A stretch of 64,000 nt of DNA from Thalassospira indica (GCF_003403095.1 NZ_CP031555.1:2646001-2710000), one strand, 5' to 3'; numbered from the stretch's first letter, positions 27,534-37,806 are shown. Numbers and translations are program-made. Notes: generated by a model from the sequence alone, not told the origin.

Positions 27534-28978
27534 TTCGTGCCCCTGACGACTTCAAGTCCAAGATCACGGATTTTCTTGCGCAACGTATTGCGGTTAAGGC
27601 CAAGAACCTCTGCAGCCTTGACCTGATTGCCCCGTGTTGCTTCCAGCGTCACATTCAAAAGCGGACGCTCCATTTCCCGCAAAATGCGATCATAAAGACC
27701 GTTCGCAGGCAGATCGTCATCATGGGCATCAAAATATTCGCGAACATGGCGTTCGATGGATTCTGAAAGCGACTGTGGTTCTGCAGTCGGTGCGGCTTCG
27801 CTGATATTGTTCTCGGAGAACTCGGTTTCGATGACATCGACACCGATGACATCATGCGAATAAAGTGCCGTCAGGCGACGCACCATGTTTTCAAGTTCGC
27901 GGATGTTCCCCGGCCAGCGGTGCGCTTTTAGGCGCGCCATCGCCTCGGACGACAGCGTCTTGCGCGGAAGACCTTCTTCGCTGGCCTGCATCAGGAAGTG
28001 ATTGACCAGTTCCGGAATGTCTTCCAGCCGTTCACGCAGCGACGGCAGACGGATTGGCACGACATTCAGACGATAGAACAAATCTTCACGGAACGTGCCT
28101 TCGCGGATCAGCTTGCGCAAATCACGGTGCGTGGCCGCAACAATGCGTACATTGACCCGAATAGGCGTGCGCCCGCCAACGCGGGTGTACTCGCCTTCCT
28201 GCAATACGCGCAGCAAACGGGTCTGGGCTTCAAGCGGCATATCGCCGATTTCATCAAGAAACAGCGTACCGCCCTCGGCCTGTTCAAACCGGCCGACCTT
28301 GCGTTCGTTTGCACCGGTGAAGGCGCCTTTTTCGTGGCCGAACAGCTCGCTTTCGATCAGTTCGCGCGGGATGGCGGCCATGTTGATGGCAACAAACGGA
28401 CCATGACGGCGTCCGCCATATTCATGCAGTGCGCGCGCAACCAGTTCCTTACCGGTACCGCTTTCGCCGGTCACCATCACGGTCAGGTCGGTATTCATCA
28501 AACGCGCCAGCGCACGATAAATTTCCTGCATCGCCGGTGAACGGCCGATCAGTGGCAGGCGATCATCGCCCTCCTCATCCTCGGACTTCCCGGTTTCATT
28601 TGCCTGCGGCGTCTCAAGTGCGCGATCAACAATCCCCATCAACTCATTAAGATCAAACGGTTTTGGAAGATATTCGAACGCACCGCGCTGGGCGGCCTTC
28701 ACCGCCGTCATCAGCGTATTCTGAGCACTCATGACAATAACGCGAAGGTCCGGGCGCAGCTTGCGAATGCGCGGCACCATATCCAACCCGTTCTCGTCAG
28801 GCATCATCACATCGGTAATCACCAGATCGCCATCCCCATCGGCGATCCAGTCCCAAAGTGTGCGGCCATGGCCAGTACTGCGGACTTCGTGTCCCTGACG
28901 CGACAATGCCTGCGTCAGAACAGTGCGAATGGCCCGATCATCGTCGGCAACCAGAATTCTCGCAGGGCTCGTACTCAT
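27530..28978 (-). CDS. ntrC: NtrC, sigma-54-dependent nitrogen response regulator
   Basis: This 482-residue activator of nitrogen-limitation genes has a receiver domain ([10 protein letters not shown], Asp in [12 protein letters not shown], Lys in PKPFD). The sigma-54 AAA+ domain has [12 protein letters not shown] and the complete EKGAFTGA loop. It ends in a Fis-type helix-turn-helix ([18 protein letters not shown]). The intact GAFTGA contrasts with NtrX. It overlaps both neighbours by 4 bases (ATGA with ntrB and with ntrY). Confidence 0.97.
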   Translation of the reverse strand: MSTSPARILVADDDRAIRTVLTQALSRQGHEVRSTGHGRTLWDWIADGDGDLVITDVMMPDENGLDMVPRIRKLRPDLRVIVMSAQNTLMTAVKAAQRGAFEYLPKPFDLNELMGIVDRALETPQANETGKSEDEEGDDRLPLIGRSPAMQEIYRALARLMNTDLTVMVTGESGTGKELVARALHEYGGRRHGPFVAINMAAIPRELIESELFGHEKGAFTGANERKVGRFEQAEGGTLFLDEIGDMPLEAQTRLLRVLQEGEYTRVGGRTPIRVNVRIVAATHRDLRKLIREGTFREDLFYRLNVVPIRLPSLRERLEDIPELVNHFLMQASEEGLPRKTLSSEAMARLKAHRWPGNIRELENMVRRLTALYSHDVIGVDVIETEFSENNISEAAPTAEPQSLSESIERHVREYFDAHDDDLPANGLYDRILREMERPLLNVTLEATRGNQVKAAEVLGLNRNTLRKKIRDLGLEVVRGTK

Positions 28979-30120
28979 GCGGTTTCTTCCCTGTTATTGA
29001 TTATGATCGGATCAGCGGCCCCCTCGGCCAATGCCCGATTGTAAATTGGCAGCATGATTTGAAACTCTGCACCTCCCCCGGGTACATCTTTCACTTCAAT
29101 CACACCGCCATGGTCATTGATAATTTTCGCAACCAGCGCAAGGCCAAGTCCCGATCCGGTCGGTTTTGTCGTCACAAACGGGTCAAACAGGCTTTCACGC
29201 ATGTCTTGCGGAATACCAGGTCCATTATCGCGCACCGATACCACCAGCGGCAGGTGAACACGCGCGTCACCGCCAGCCACGGCAAGGCGGATACCATGCT
29301 GATAGCGGGTCGAAATGGTAATAACACCATCCTTCGGATCGACTGCCTCACCGGCATTCTTGATCAGGTTCAAGAACACCTGAACAAGCTGATCACGATT
29401 GCCAAATACCGGCGGCAAGGATGGATCGTAAATTTCTTCGAATGTCAGGTTCTTGGCAAAGCCGTTTTCCGCCAGACGACGCACATGCTCGAGAACCGTA
29501 TGGATATTGACAGCCCCGCGCTCCAGCGGCTTGTCAGAGAAAATCTCCATTCGATCAACAAGTTCGACAATGCGGTCGGCTTCATCACAAATAAGCCGTG
29601 TCAGCACGCGATCATCTTCGTTGCTGGTTTGCTCAAGCAACTGCGCGGCACCACGAATACCCGAAAGCGGGTTTTTGATTTCATGCGCCAGAATGGCCGC
29701 CATGGCACTGACAGAACGTGCTGAATTTCGGCTCAGCAACTGGTTGTCGATCTTTTGCGCGATCGACCGCGGCTCAAAGGTCAGAACCGCACAATCGCTG
29801 TCATCGGGCATTGAGCCAACCGTAAGGTTGACCGTGTGCTTGCCGATTTTGGGGCTTTCGATCAGAAGATTATGATCGGCAACCAAAGTTGCCTCATCAA
29901 CGGCCTGTCTGATCAGGGAAAAAACAGGGCTGTCCTGCGGAATGAAATCCGTCAGGTCACTGCGGCACAGCACGGCGGCACTGGTGTTAAACAGTTGCTC
30001 GGTGGCCTGATTGACAAACTTGATTTTGCCATCCCGGTTGGCCACGACAACAGCACTCGCAATCGCGTTCAGAACGCCGGTCGGGTCGACCCCATTGCCT
30101 TTTCCAAATCCCAGTCTCAT
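28975..30120 (-). CDS. ntrB: NtrB, nitrogen-sensing histidine kinase/phosphatase
   Basis: NtrB phosphorylates or dephosphorylates NtrC according to the PII signal proteins. The 381-residue soluble protein has an N-terminal PAS domain (about 15-120), the phosphorylated His in [13 protein letters not shown] and a kinase domain with NAGEAVD, DNGPGIP and [13 protein letters not shown] chose the ATG at 30120, which follows GGGGAAG. A TTG six codons upstream also keeps the frame. It lies 56 bases behind dusB. Confidence 0.95.
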   Translation of the reverse strand: MRLGFGKGNGVDPTGVLNAIASAVVVANRDGKIKFVNQATEQLFNTSAAVLCRSDLTDFIPQDSPVFSLIRQAVDEATLVADHNLLIESPKIGKHTVNLTVGSMPDDSDCAVLTFEPRSIAQKIDNQLLSRNSARSVSAMAAILAHEIKNPLSGIRGAAQLLEQTSNEDDRVLTRLICDEADRIVELVDRMEIFSDKPLERGAVNIHTVLEHVRRLAENGFAKNLTFEEIYDPSLPPVFGNRDQLVQVFLNLIKNAGEAVDPKDGVITISTRYQHGIRLAVAGGDARVHLPLVVSVRDNGPGIPQDMRESLFDPFVTTKPTGSGLGLALVAKIINDHGGVIEVKDVPGGGAEFQIMLPIYNRALAEGAADPIIINNREETA

Positions 30121-30176
30121 GCATATCTTCCCCGACAACAGTTTTTGACCGTCGCCATATTATTGTTATGAGGTAA

Positions 30177-31187
30177 TCAGGCGGCTGCCTGATCCAGTTT
30201 GATTTCGTTTTCGATCAACGGTTCGTAGAATGACCGGATTTGATTTTTGACTTCGGCTGGGTCATCCAACACATTGACAATGCGACGAAATTCCGTCGCA
30301 TTTCTCAGGCTGTTGCAATACCACGCCAGATGCTTGCGGGCGATGCGCACACCCTGACGGCCATGATGATCAATCATCGCATCATAGTGACGCAGGATGG
30401 TCTGGAGCTGAATTTCAAGTGTTGGCGCCGGAAGCTTTTTCCCCGTCGCAAGATAGTGCGAAACCTGTGCAAGGAACCACGGACGCCCCTGTGCCCCACG
30501 ACCGATCATGACCCCGTCGGCGCCGGATCGCTCAAGCAGTTCCTTGGCGTCTTCTTCGCTGTTTACATCGCCGTTGCCAAGAACCGGAATTGAAACTGCG
30601 TCTTTGACCAATGCAATCGCATCCCAGTCGGCATCGCCCTTATAGAACTGGCAGCGCGTGCGTCCATGAATGGTCAGCATCGCAATCCCCAGATCCTCGG
30701 CGATACGAGCAAGCTTCGGGGCATTACGGTTATCATCATCCCAGCCAAGACGCATTTTCAACGTCACCGGAACCGACACCGCATCCACCGTCGCCTTGAT
30801 AATATCGGCGGCCAGCTTTTCATCACACATGAGTGCCGAGCCGGCATAGCCCTTGGTCACCTTCTTGGCCGGGCACCCCATATTGATATCGATGATCATG
30901 GCCCCGCGGGCTTCGTTCATCTTGGCCGCTTCGGCCATTTCGTCGGGTTCGGTGCCGGCAAGCTGGACCGAAAGCGGGCTTTCAGCAGCACAATCGCCAT
31001 GCATTTTACGGACTTCTTTTTCATGCCGCTGGATGCGGGTCATCGCATCCGACGCAATCATTTCGGACACAACAAGATGTCCGCCAAACTGGCGGACCTG
31101 TTGCCGAAACGGAAGGTCAGTCACACCTGACATCGGTGCCAGCACAACATTCTCTGGCACATGTACAGAACCGATCTGCAATGACAT
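30177..31187 (-). CDS. dusB: DusB, tRNA-dihydrouridine synthase (NifR3)
   Basis: DusB reduces uridines of the tRNA D-loop with FMN and NADPH. The 336-residue TIM barrel shows the FMN-site start VVLAPMSGVTDLPFR, MGCPAKKVTKGYAGSALM with the catalytic Cys, TIHGRTRCQ and NGDVNSEEDAKEL. It is the first gene of the nitrogen block; in Rhodobacter and relatives the same gene (nifR3) is the first gene of the nifR3-ntrBC operon. Confidence 0.95.
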   Translation of the reverse strand: MSLQIGSVHVPENVVLAPMSGVTDLPFRQQVRQFGGHLVVSEMIASDAMTRIQRHEKEVRKMHGDCAAESPLSVQLAGTEPDEMAEAAKMNEARGAMIIDINMGCPAKKVTKGYAGSALMCDEKLAADIIKATVDAVSVPVTLKMRLGWDDDNRNAPKLARIAEDLGIAMLTIHGRTRCQFYKGDADWDAIALVKDAVSIPVLGNGDVNSEEDAKELLERSGADGVMIGRGAQGRPWFLAQVSHYLATGKKLPAPTLEIQLQTILRHYDAMIDHHGRQGVRIARKHLAWYCNSLRNATEFRRIVNVLDDPAEVKNQIRSFYEPLIENEIKLDQAAA

Positions 31188-31241
31188 GAAGGAATTCCAA
31201 TTGCCTAAAACTTGGGCAGATTAATAAAACTGGCCACGACA

Positions 31242-31268
31242 TGCAACAACTCTCAGCCTGTTGTTGCA
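31242..31268. promoter_or_regulatory. Perfect dyad upstream of dusB-ntrBC
   Basis: Arms TGCAACAAC and GTTGTTGCA (9 bases each, 9-base spacer) lie 55 bases before the dusB start. No run of T follows on either strand. It could be an operator for the dusB-ntr operon. The 275-base spacer around it shows no gene. Confidence 0.35.
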
Positions 31269-31462
31269 ATTATCGTTGTTTCAAACCTGAAAATTCTAGG
31301 AAAATCCGACGAAAGTTCAACATTGCCGGGACTAACCATCCGATCAGGAATGCGTGCCCATGCCTGAATAATGACTAGCAATTATGCATACATCAAACCG
31401 ATGATCGTAAAAATTGAGCAAGACACAATCTGGCAGGGCTATATGGTCGCCCTGCTTTCGGG

Positions 31463-32269
31463 TTAGCCGATGATATAGCCGGTTACCAACCGAACGCCCG
31501 GAAACGCCAAGGTCAGAAGCAACCAGGCGCCAAGAACAAAGCGTACAGCCATGCGCCCGCGCAAGGTGGAACGTTCATGGATAAAGATCAGCAAACAAAT
31601 GGTCGCAAAACCCAGCAAGGTCAACAGCATCTTGTGGTCGATTTCCCACAGGTTCTGACCTTCAACATACCGAAGCGCAAAGCCCGAAATGATCCCGATG
31701 ATGAGGATCCAGGCCGACCATTTCAAAAACCCGACCAACATGTATTCACTGTCGCGCAACGGTGGCAGACGGCGGCTCCAGCGGGTCGGCTTGCGTTTTT
31801 TCAGGGCGTATTCCTGAACGACATAAGCCATCGCCGCAATCGCAGCCAAAGTCACAAGCGCATAGGTGATCAATGAACTGCCGATATGCGCCCAAAGCCA
31901 ACCGGAATAAAGTGCCGGCCCATCGACGGTTTCAGCAACGTTGTTACCAAATACGCGGAAGACCGCCGCCAAAACCGCGAAAAGAAGCAGATAACCGCCG
32001 ATATAGCCAGCCAATCGCCAGACCTGATGCGGGCCTTTGCAAATCACCAGACCACCAAAGATCAGGATCACGGTTAGTTCCGACCAGTGCAGGGCCGCGG
32101 CAAAGCCACGGGACTGAACTTCCTCGCCGGTAACGCCCAGCAACACCATCGTGCCGACAGCCGCCAGACAAATGGATGCATAAAGCCAGATATCGCGCCG
32201 CGGTTCGGGGCGCATGATCTGTCCGGTCAGGGGCAACAGGGCAAGGATATGGATATATGCTGCAAGCAT
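31463..32269 (-). CDS. CcsA/HemX-type cytochrome c assembly membrane protein
   Basis: This 268-residue integral membrane protein has about eight hydrophobic helices and belongs to the CcmC/CcsA haem-handling family. The segment WAHIGSSLITYALVTLAAIAAM carries one conserved His, and LWEIDHKMLLTLLGF carries another. The family is tied to haem delivery or to an uncharacterised YpjD-like role. I took ATG 32269 as start. The frame stays open to 32365 but would overlap ispDF. It is divergent from ispDF, and a hairpin (31433-31455) follows its stop. Confidence 0.78.
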   Translation of the reverse strand: MLAAYIHILALLPLTGQIMRPEPRRDIWLYASICLAAVGTMVLLGVTGEEVQSRGFAAALHWSELTVILIFGGLVICKGPHQVWRLAGYIGGYLLLFAVLAAVFRVFGNNVAETVDGPALYSGWLWAHIGSSLITYALVTLAAIAAMAYVVQEYALKKRKPTRWSRRLPPLRDSEYMLVGFLKWSAWILIIGIISGFALRYVEGQNLWEIDHKMLLTLLGFATICLLIFIHERSTLRGRMAVRFVLGAWLLLTLAFPGVRLVTGYIIG

Positions 32270-32385
32270 CTTGAAACCCGTTTCAGTCTCCGGGATCAAT
32301 CGCGACCCCGATATTGCATTTGCCGACTTGGCAAAACCTCCGCAGAAAGATAGCCTGCGGCGCACTCACGACAAGCCATGGCTTT

Positions 32386-33591
32386 ATGTTTATGACCCAA
32401 AAAACAGGCGTTGTCATCGTCGCTGCCGGCAGCGGTAGCAGATTTGGCGACCCGATACCAAAACAATATCACATGCTTGGCGGCAAAAGCATTCTTGCAC
32501 ATTGCATCGAATGCTTTGCACGACATACCGATCCCGACCTTATTCAGGTGGTCTATAATCCCGCCCATCAGGACTGGTATGAAAGCGCAACAGCGACCTT
32601 GGATAAAACCGGATCTCTCCCTGCGCCGGTGCCAGGTGGTGACACCCGGCAGCAATCGGTTCTGAACGGATTGCGCGCCCTTGAGGCCAAGGGACCGGAT
32701 ATCGTTCTAATTCACGACGCAGCACGCCCGGGGATATCCGATGACGTGATTGATCGGGTTATGACAGCACTTCGGACCCATCCGGGGGCGATACCCACCC
32801 TGCCCGTGGCGGATACCATCAAGCAGACAAATCGGGATGGCGTCATAACCAAAACGATTGCACGCGAAACCCTACAACGTGCGCAGACCCCACAGGGGTT
32901 TGATTTCAAAACGATTTTCGATGCGCATCAGAAATTCGAAGGCCAGGAATTTACCGACGATGCAGCCCTGCTTGAGGCCACCGGGCTTGATGTGATCTGT
33001 GTTGCCGGGACCACAAACAATGACAAGATCACCCACCGGGATGATTTTGGCAGGGCACAAAGCTGGGCAAATACGACAGACAAGGAAACAGCGCACATGT
33101 CGCAAGAAGAATATCGGGCTGGCACCGGATTTGACGTTCACCGCTTCGCACCGGGGGATCATTGCATCCTTTGCGGAATAAAAGTCCCGCACAGCGCGCG
33201 CCTTGAAGGCCATTCCGATGCCGATGTCGGCCTGCACACCCTGACCGATGCGATTTTGGGCGCGATTGGTGCAGGCGACATTGGCCAACACTTCCCACCA
33301 AGCGATATGCAATGGAAAGGGGCTGCGTCTGACATCTTCCTCAGACACGCGGCCGACCTTGTGCGCAAGCGTGGCGGGCGGATTGTGAATGTCGATGTTA
33401 CGCTCATCTGTGAACGTCCGAAAATCGGGCCTCACACCCAGGCAATGCGCCAGAAAGTCGCGGAAATTCTCGGGATTGATGTGGAACGCGTCAACGTCAA
33501 GGCCACCACCACCGAACGACTTGGCTTTACCGGGCGCGAAGAAGGCATTGCCGCACAGGCGACCGTCAGTGTTGCCCTTCCGATCAAATAA
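32386..33591 (+). CDS. ispDF: IspDF, bifunctional MEP-pathway enzyme
   Basis: The N-terminal half (about 1-225) is 2-C-methyl-D-erythritol 4-phosphate cytidylyltransferase, with GSGSRFGDPIPKQY, the HDAARP motif and ARETLQRAQTPQGF. The C-terminal half (about 243-401) is the 2,4-cyclodiphosphate synthase, with FDVHRF and EGHSDADVGLHTLTDA (zinc ligands) and TTTERLGFTGREEGIAAQA. They do steps three and five of isoprenoid precursor synthesis. The fusion is common in alphaproteobacteria. The start is either the ATG at 32386 or the one at 32392; neither has a strong ribosome site. Confidence 0.95.
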   Translation: MFMTQKTGVVIVAAGSGSRFGDPIPKQYHMLGGKSILAHCIECFARHTDPDLIQVVYNPAHQDWYESATATLDKTGSLPAPVPGGDTRQQSVLNGLRALEAKGPDIVLIHDAARPGISDDVIDRVMTALRTHPGAIPTLPVADTIKQTNRDGVITKTIARETLQRAQTPQGFDFKTIFDAHQKFEGQEFTDDAALLEATGLDVICVAGTTNNDKITHRDDFGRAQSWANTTDKETAHMSQEEYRAGTGFDVHRFAPGDHCILCGIKVPHSARLEGHSDADVGLHTLTDAILGAIGAGDIGQHFPPSDMQWKGAASDIFLRHAADLVRKRGGRIVNVDVTLICERPKIGPHTQAMRQKVAEILGIDVERVNVKATTTERLGFTGREEGIAAQATVSVALPIK

Positions 33592-33614
33592 TCAACCGCG
33601 AAAACCAACAAAAC

Positions 33615-33643
33615 AAAGGGCAGGATCAAAATCCTGCCCTTTT
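33615..33643 (+). terminator. Rho-independent terminator after ispDF
   Basis: Perfect 12-base arms AAAGGGCAGGAT and ATCCTGCCCTTT with a CAAA loop and a T-rich end lie 24 bases after the ispDF stop. The A-rich left flank means it may also stop the convergent yciB transcript. Confidence 0.85.
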
Positions 33644-33675
33644 GCATTTCAAGGATATATGCGCGCATCAGCAGC

Positions 33676-34236
33676 TTAGGATGCGGCCTTGTCGCCTTCT
33701 TCTGGCAACTGGTGCTTCATCAGCACCGGTACCTGTGCCATGCCGAACACCATGGTGATCGGCATAATGCCCCAGACTTTGAAGGCCACCCATGTATCGG
33801 TCGAGAAATTGCGCCAGACGATTTCATTGACCACGGCCAGAAACACAAAGAAGAACGCCCAACGCCAGGTCAGAATGCGCCAACCTTCATCGGTTGCCTT
33901 GAACGCACTTTCCAGAACCAGCTTCAGGAACAGTTTTCTTGCTGCCAGTCCGCCAAACAGGATGCTGGCAAACAGCAAGTTCACAATCGTCGGCTTGATC
34001 TTGATGAACAATTCATCATCGAGATACAGCGTCAGGCCACCAAACACGATGACAAACACCCCACCGATCAACGGCATCACCGGGATGGTTCGCGCCAGCG
34101 CGTATGACGTCGCGAGTGCTACGACGGTGGCGGCGACAAACACTGCCGTTGCTGTCATCAGGTTGGTCGTTGCATTCACCGCAAAAAACAGGACCAACGG
34201 CCCCATTTCGAGCGCCATTTTGGTAAGCTGGTTCAT
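33676..34236 (-). CDS. yciB: YciB/IspZ-family inner membrane protein (septation protein A)
   Basis: This 186-residue protein has five hydrophobic segments and the family signatures MGPLVLFFAVN near 11, KPTIVNLLFA near 81, WRWAFFFVFLAVVNEIVWR and the closing GMAQVPVLMKH. YciB proteins take part in envelope upkeep and cell division. The exact activity is not known. It is convergent with ispDF. Confidence 0.9.
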   Translation of the reverse strand: MNQLTKMALEMGPLVLFFAVNATTNLMTATAVFVAATVVALATSYALARTIPVMPLIGGVFVIVFGGLTLYLDDELFIKIKPTIVNLLFASILFGGLAARKLFLKLVLESAFKATDEGWRILTWRWAFFFVFLAVVNEIVWRNFSTDTWVAFKVWGIMPITMVFGMAQVPVLMKHQLPEEGDKAAS

Positions 34237-34299
34237 TAACTCGTATCATCCCATGGAATAAATTTGCGCCATCCTAGGGGGCATGCCCACCATATGCAA

Positions 34300-34656
34300 T
34301 CACATCAGCCGTGATCCGAATCCCAATTGGGTTTGCAGCCATGAAACATAATCGTGATTGCCACGCCCCAACGGAAGTTCAAGAATACAGGGAACCTCAT
34401 ATGTGTGGTGATCTTCAACCCATTGCGCCAATTCAAGCGCCTTTGTTTTTGATGTTTTCAGAATAACCACCACCTCGGTTTCTTCCTCGACATCGCCATC
34501 CCATTCATAGATCGCCGTCATATGAGGCAAGACATTGGCACAGGCCGCAAGTTTTTCGCGAATAGCACCACCCGCAATCACACGCGCCATATCCATGTCC
34601 GGCACCGTAACATACAGAAATGACATCTCACTTGGTTGGAACTCTTCTGGCGTCAT
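34300..34656 (-). CDS. cutA: CutA, divalent-cation tolerance protein
   Basis: This 118-residue small trimeric protein shows the family motifs EKLAACANVLPHMTAIYEWDG (about 34-54), EEETEVVVILKT, HTYEVPCILELPLGRGNHDYVSWL. CutA is widely conserved; it was linked to copper tolerance in E. coli, but its basic role is not clear. The start at 34656 follows GGAGCAAT. It is divergent from a small unknown gene 103 bases away. Confidence 0.92.
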   Translation of the reverse strand: MTPEEFQPSEMSFLYVTVPDMDMARVIAGGAIREKLAACANVLPHMTAIYEWDGDVEEETEVVVILKTSKTKALELAQWVEDHHTYEVPCILELPLGRGNHDYVSWLQTQLGFGSRLM

Positions 34657-34759
34657 TGCGATTGCTCCATGGTTGATAATCCGTCACACTGATCAGGGTC
34701 AGGACCTAACATCCGATGTTTGTATCACCAATCATATCATAACGGTGCGAGGAGTACCG

Positions 34760-35005
34760 ATGACGGGGAAAAAACATTCGAAACCGACCGATGTGCAGCT
34801 TGAATGGCTGCGCCGTGGCCTCAGCCAGCCCGGTGGCAAATTGCCGCTTTTTGACGGCAATGGCAAACAGATCAGCGAAAAAACGGTTCGAAGCTGTATT
34901 GATCATGGCTGGGCGGCGCCGTGGTTTGACAACCCTGTCAAGCCCGATTGGCTGATCTGCAAGCTGACTGATGAAGGGCGTCGCGTCGCCAGTGCAGGCA
35001 ATTAA
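34760..35005 (+). CDS. Small conserved-looking protein of unknown function (81 residues)
   Basis: I do not recognise a named family. The ATG follows GCGAGGAGTACCG, a very good ribosome site, which argues for a real gene. The protein is basic at the start (MTGKKHSKP) with two helix-like stretches (VQLEWLRRGLSQ, ISEKTVRSCIDHGW). It ends in a predicted strand-turn-helix (WLICKLTDEGRRVAS) that recalls the last part of winged-helix MarR/PadR-type domains. It may bind nucleic acid, but this is an inference from pattern only. Confidence 0.65.
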   Translation: MTGKKHSKPTDVQLEWLRRGLSQPGGKLPLFDGNGKQISEKTVRSCIDHGWAAPWFDNPVKPDWLICKLTDEGRRVASAGN

Positions 35006-35123
35006 CGCCCTTCCCCAGAAAGCTTGGCGTGCCAAACCCGTAAAATCCTGACCGATCTGATCCGATCCCGATGATTGCGGGTATCAGACTCATCTTGCTA
35101 ATGGCAACAGATGGGTAAAGATC

Positions 35124-35702
35124 ATGCCGATATTGCTGCGAAATATGTTCCGGGTGGTTGCCGTTCTGGGGGCATTACTGAGCCTTCCGCAGTCGGCTGC
35201 CGCCTCTGACGTAGCATGGCAGATCTGGCAGTCTGACGGTGTTCATGCCTTGATGCGCCATGCCATTGCGCCGGGCACTGGCGATCCGGCGAACTTCACC
35301 CTTGGCGACTGCACGACACAGCGCAATCTGGACAACACCGGCCGCCAACAAGCGCGTCAAACCGGCGATCGCATCCGTGAGATGGGGATTGAATTAACCT
35401 CAATCCTGACAAGCCAGTGGTGCCGGTGCGTTGATACCGCGCAGTTGCTTGATCTTGGTCCGGTGACCGAGGAGCCAGCACTAAATTCCTTTTTCCGCAA
35501 TCGCAGCACAGAAGCGGCACAGACCGCCGAAATCAAAGCAAAGCTTGCCAGCCTTCCCGGTGATGAAAAGCTGTTGCTGGTGACCCATCAGGTGAACATC
35601 ACCGCCCTGACCGACATTTTCCCGCGGTCCGGTGAACTCATTCTGTTTAGGATGTCTGATGATGGTACGGAACTGGACGTGCTTTCCCGGCTGATGCCGT
35701 AA
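35124..35702 (+). CDS. Exported histidine phosphatase superfamily protein
   Basis: This 192-residue protein has a signal peptide (about 5-27, ending SAAASD) and the branch-1 histidine phosphatase core. The phospho-His motif is LMRHAIAPGTGDP (RHA in place of the usual RHG), followed by TSQWCRCVDTAQLL and the second catalytic His in LLVTHQVNI. The Cys pair in WCRC and Cys63 may form disulfides outside the cytoplasm. The substrate is not known. It stands alone before tRNA-Pro. Confidence 0.8.
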   Translation: MPILLRNMFRVVAVLGALLSLPQSAAASDVAWQIWQSDGVHALMRHAIAPGTGDPANFTLGDCTTQRNLDNTGRQQARQTGDRIREMGIELTSILTSQWCRCVDTAQLLDLGPVTEEPALNSFFRNRSTEAAQTAEIKAKLASLPGDEKLLLVTHQVNITALTDIFPRSGELILFRMSDDGTELDVLSRLMP

Positions 35703-35748
35703 CATCCGAAGACGCGAAATTTCGCAATAATATCAAAGGGGAGATAAT

Positions 35749-35825
35749 TGGTCGGAGCGAGAGGATTCGAACCTCCGACCCCCTGCACCCCATGCAGGTG
35801 CGCTACCAGGCTGCGCCACGCTCCG
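35749..35825 (-). tRNA. tRNA-Pro (anticodon GGG)
   Basis: All arms fold: acceptor CGGAGCG/CGCTCCG, a D arm with GCGC/GCGC, anticodon stem CCTGC/GCAGG with loop ATGGGGT, and T arm GGAGG-TTCGAAT-CCTCT. The anticodon GGG lies at 35789-35791. The CCA end is encoded (35749-35751). Confidence 0.97.
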
Positions 35826-35893
35826 ACCGTAGAGTTGCGCCGTTTGGCGCGGCTCGATAAATAGCGGCGCCACGCCAAAGACGCAAATGGTTT

Positions 35894-36376
35894 TTATGGA
35901 TTTTTTTTAACGTCCTGCAGGCCTGTGCGCAGGATCGCCTGAAGTTCTTCGAGTTCGCCCAAAACAGCTTTCAGCGCTGTTTTGTCCTGACCGGAGACAC
36001 TGGTCATTCCAGACACAGTAGCGCCCGGCGCCATATCCGATGCGCCCGTCTCTGTGTCCTGGCCGGTTACAGCGATTTCCGATGGCAACTTGCCCTTGTT
36101 CTGATCAAGGAGCTTTTGCACCCCCTTGATCGTAAAGCCCTGATCGTGCAGCAGCGTGCGAATATGGGCAAGGAAATCAATGTCTTCTGGACGATAATAG
36201 CGTCTGCCCCCTGCCCGTTTCATCGGCTGGATCTGGGGAAACTTGGATTCCCAGAACCGCAGGACGTGCTGCTGAAGACCAAGCTCCTTTGCAGCCTCGC
36301 TAATTGTGCGAAAAGCAGAGTCAGACTTTGCTGTCCGGCGGGAAGTTCCCGCCGCAGCCCCCAAGTTCGTTTTCAT
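35894..36376 (-). CDS. MerR-family transcriptional regulator
   Basis: This 160-residue protein has a MerR-type winged helix at about 22-90: [25 protein letters not shown], then the second wing [14 protein letters not shown] and [14 protein letters not shown] long Ser/Thr/Gly-rich linker and a short final helix ([16 protein letters not shown]) follow. It lacks cysteines for metal sensing. A MerR gene next to ihfA is a standing pair in alpha- and gammaproteobacteria. Its effector is not known. Confidence 0.88.
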   Translation of the reverse strand: MKTNLGAAAGTSRRTAKSDSAFRTISEAAKELGLQQHVLRFWESKFPQIQPMKRAGGRRYYRPEDIDFLAHIRTLLHDQGFTIKGVQKLLDQNKGKLPSEIAVTGQDTETGASDMAPGATVSGMTSVSGQDKTALKAVLGELEELQAILRTGLQDVKKNP

Positions 36377-36388
36377 GACTTCTTTTTC

Positions 36389-36679
36389 TTAAGCGTTAAT
36401 TCGGGCTTTCAGGACCTGTGAAGGCCGGAAGACAAGCACCTTACGCGGAAGGATCGGTACTTCTTCACCCGTTTTCGGGTTTCGTCCGATACGCTGACCT
36501 TTCTGACGAACAGAGAAACTTCCGAAAGAGGAAATTTTTACAACTTCGTCCTTGATCAGTGCCGATGAAATTTCATCGAGAACAGTTTCAAGCAGCTGGG
36601 CGGATTCATTCCGCGACAGACCAACTTCCTGATAAACGGCTTCCGCGAGATCCGCACGGGTAATCGTTGTTTCCGACAT
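36389..36679 (-). CDS. ihfA: Integration host factor alpha subunit
   Basis: IHF bends DNA at specific sites and assists sigma-54 promoters, recombination and replication. The 96-residue protein has the HU/IHF core, with the DNA-intercalating region [19 protein letters not shown] and the FSSFGSF-like [13 protein letters not shown] turn. The start [21 protein letters not shown] is typical of the alpha subunit. It is followed 12 bases later by the MerR gene. NtrC-dependent promoters, whose regulator is also in this window, often need IHF. Confidence 0.95.
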   Translation of the reverse strand: MSETTITRADLAEAVYQEVGLSRNESAQLLETVLDEISSALIKDEVVKISSFGSFSVRQKGQRIGRNPKTGEEVPILPRKVLVFRPSQVLKARINA

Positions 36680-36834
36680 GACAGGCCGCCTCCTAATTAC
36701 GGGACTTAATTTACAAGGCTATATCTGGTAGCGAAATCACTCAATATCAACAGGATACAATGCTTTTTGACGGAATGTTGTGAAAATTAAGAATTTCACG
36801 TGAATTTGTGCCATTCCGTACAAATGGTCCGGCT

Positions 36835-37806
36835 TTACCAACGCATTAACGATGCGCCCCAGGTAAAACCGCCGCCCATGGCTTCAAGCACGACGATATC
36901 ACCGCGTTTGACACGTCCGTCATGGACCGCCTCGGCCAGTGCCAATGGGATTGACGCCGCAGACGTGTTGGCGTGACGATCAACCGTCACAACCACCTTA
37001 TCCTTGGAAATACCAAATTTGCGCGCCGTACTATCGAGAATGCGCTGGTTGGCCTGATGCGGCACCAGCCAGTCGATATCACCCGGCTCAAGGCCGGTAT
37101 CGGCCAGAACTTCGCGGATAACGCTGGCAAGGTTTGTCACAGCGTGGCGGAAGACTTCCTGACCTTCCATGCGCAAATGCCCGACGGTCTGGGTCGCAGA
37201 CGGCCCACCATCGACATAAAGAAGCTCATACTTGCTGCCATCGGAATGCAGACGGTTGGCAAGAATACCCACGTCTTCAATCGTGCCCGTGCCTTCAACG
37301 GCCTGCACGACGACAGCCCCCGCACCATCGCCAAACAGCACGCAGGTCCGGCGATCTTCCCAATCAAGAATACGCGAAAAAGTCTCCGCCCCGATGACAA
37401 GTGCGGTTTTGGCCTGACCGTTGCGGATATACATATCTGCCGTCGTCAGCGCATAGATAAAGCCCGAACAAACCGCCTGAACATCAAAGGCGAACCCTTT
37501 GACCCCAAGGCGATTTTGCACCTTGGTGGCTGTGGCCGGGAATGTGTTGTCCGGGGTCGCGGTCGCAACAATGATCAGATCGATGTCATCAGATGTGACA
37601 CCGGCATGTTCCATCGCGCTTTTGGCAGCGGCAAAGGCAAGATCACTGGTGGTTTCACCTTCGGCTGCGATGTGGCGCTGACGAATGCCCGTACGGGCAA
37701 CAATCCATTCATCTGACGTGTCAACGCGCTTGGCCAGATCATCATTGGTTACAACGTTTGCAGGCAAATATGAACCGCAACCAATAATGCGAGAACGAGT
37801 TGTCAT
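36835..37806 (-). CDS. fabH: FabH, beta-ketoacyl-ACP synthase III
   Basis: FabH starts fatty acid synthesis by joining acetyl-CoA to malonyl-ACP. The 323-residue thiolase-fold enzyme has the catalytic Cys in QAVCSGF, His in PHQANQRI and Asn in [11 protein letters not shown], the full triad. It starts [16 protein letters not shown], as is normal for the family. It is 41 bases behind plsX in the usual plsX-fabH order. Confidence 0.97.
   Translation of the reverse strand: MTTRSRIIGCGSYLPANVVTNDDLAKRVDTSDEWIVARTGIRQRHIAAEGETTSDLAFAAAKSAMEHAGVTSDDIDLIIVATATPDNTFPATATKVQNRLGVKGFAFDVQAVCSGFIYALTTADMYIRNGQAKTALVIGAETFSRILDWEDRRTCVLFGDGAGAVVVQAVEGTGTIEDVGILANRLHSDGSKYELLYVDGGPSATQTVGHLRMEGQEVFRHAVTNLASVIREVLADTGLEPGDIDWLVPHQANQRILDSTARKFGISKDKVVVTVDRHANTSAASIPLALAEAVHDGRVKRGDIVVLEAMGGGFTWGASLMRW

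Noticed and set aside
31433..31455. GCAGGGC/GCCCTGC hairpin as terminator of the CcsA-like gene
   Set aside because: The stem is only 7 bases with a 9-base loop, and no U run follows in the sense of that gene. I do not count it as a supported terminator.
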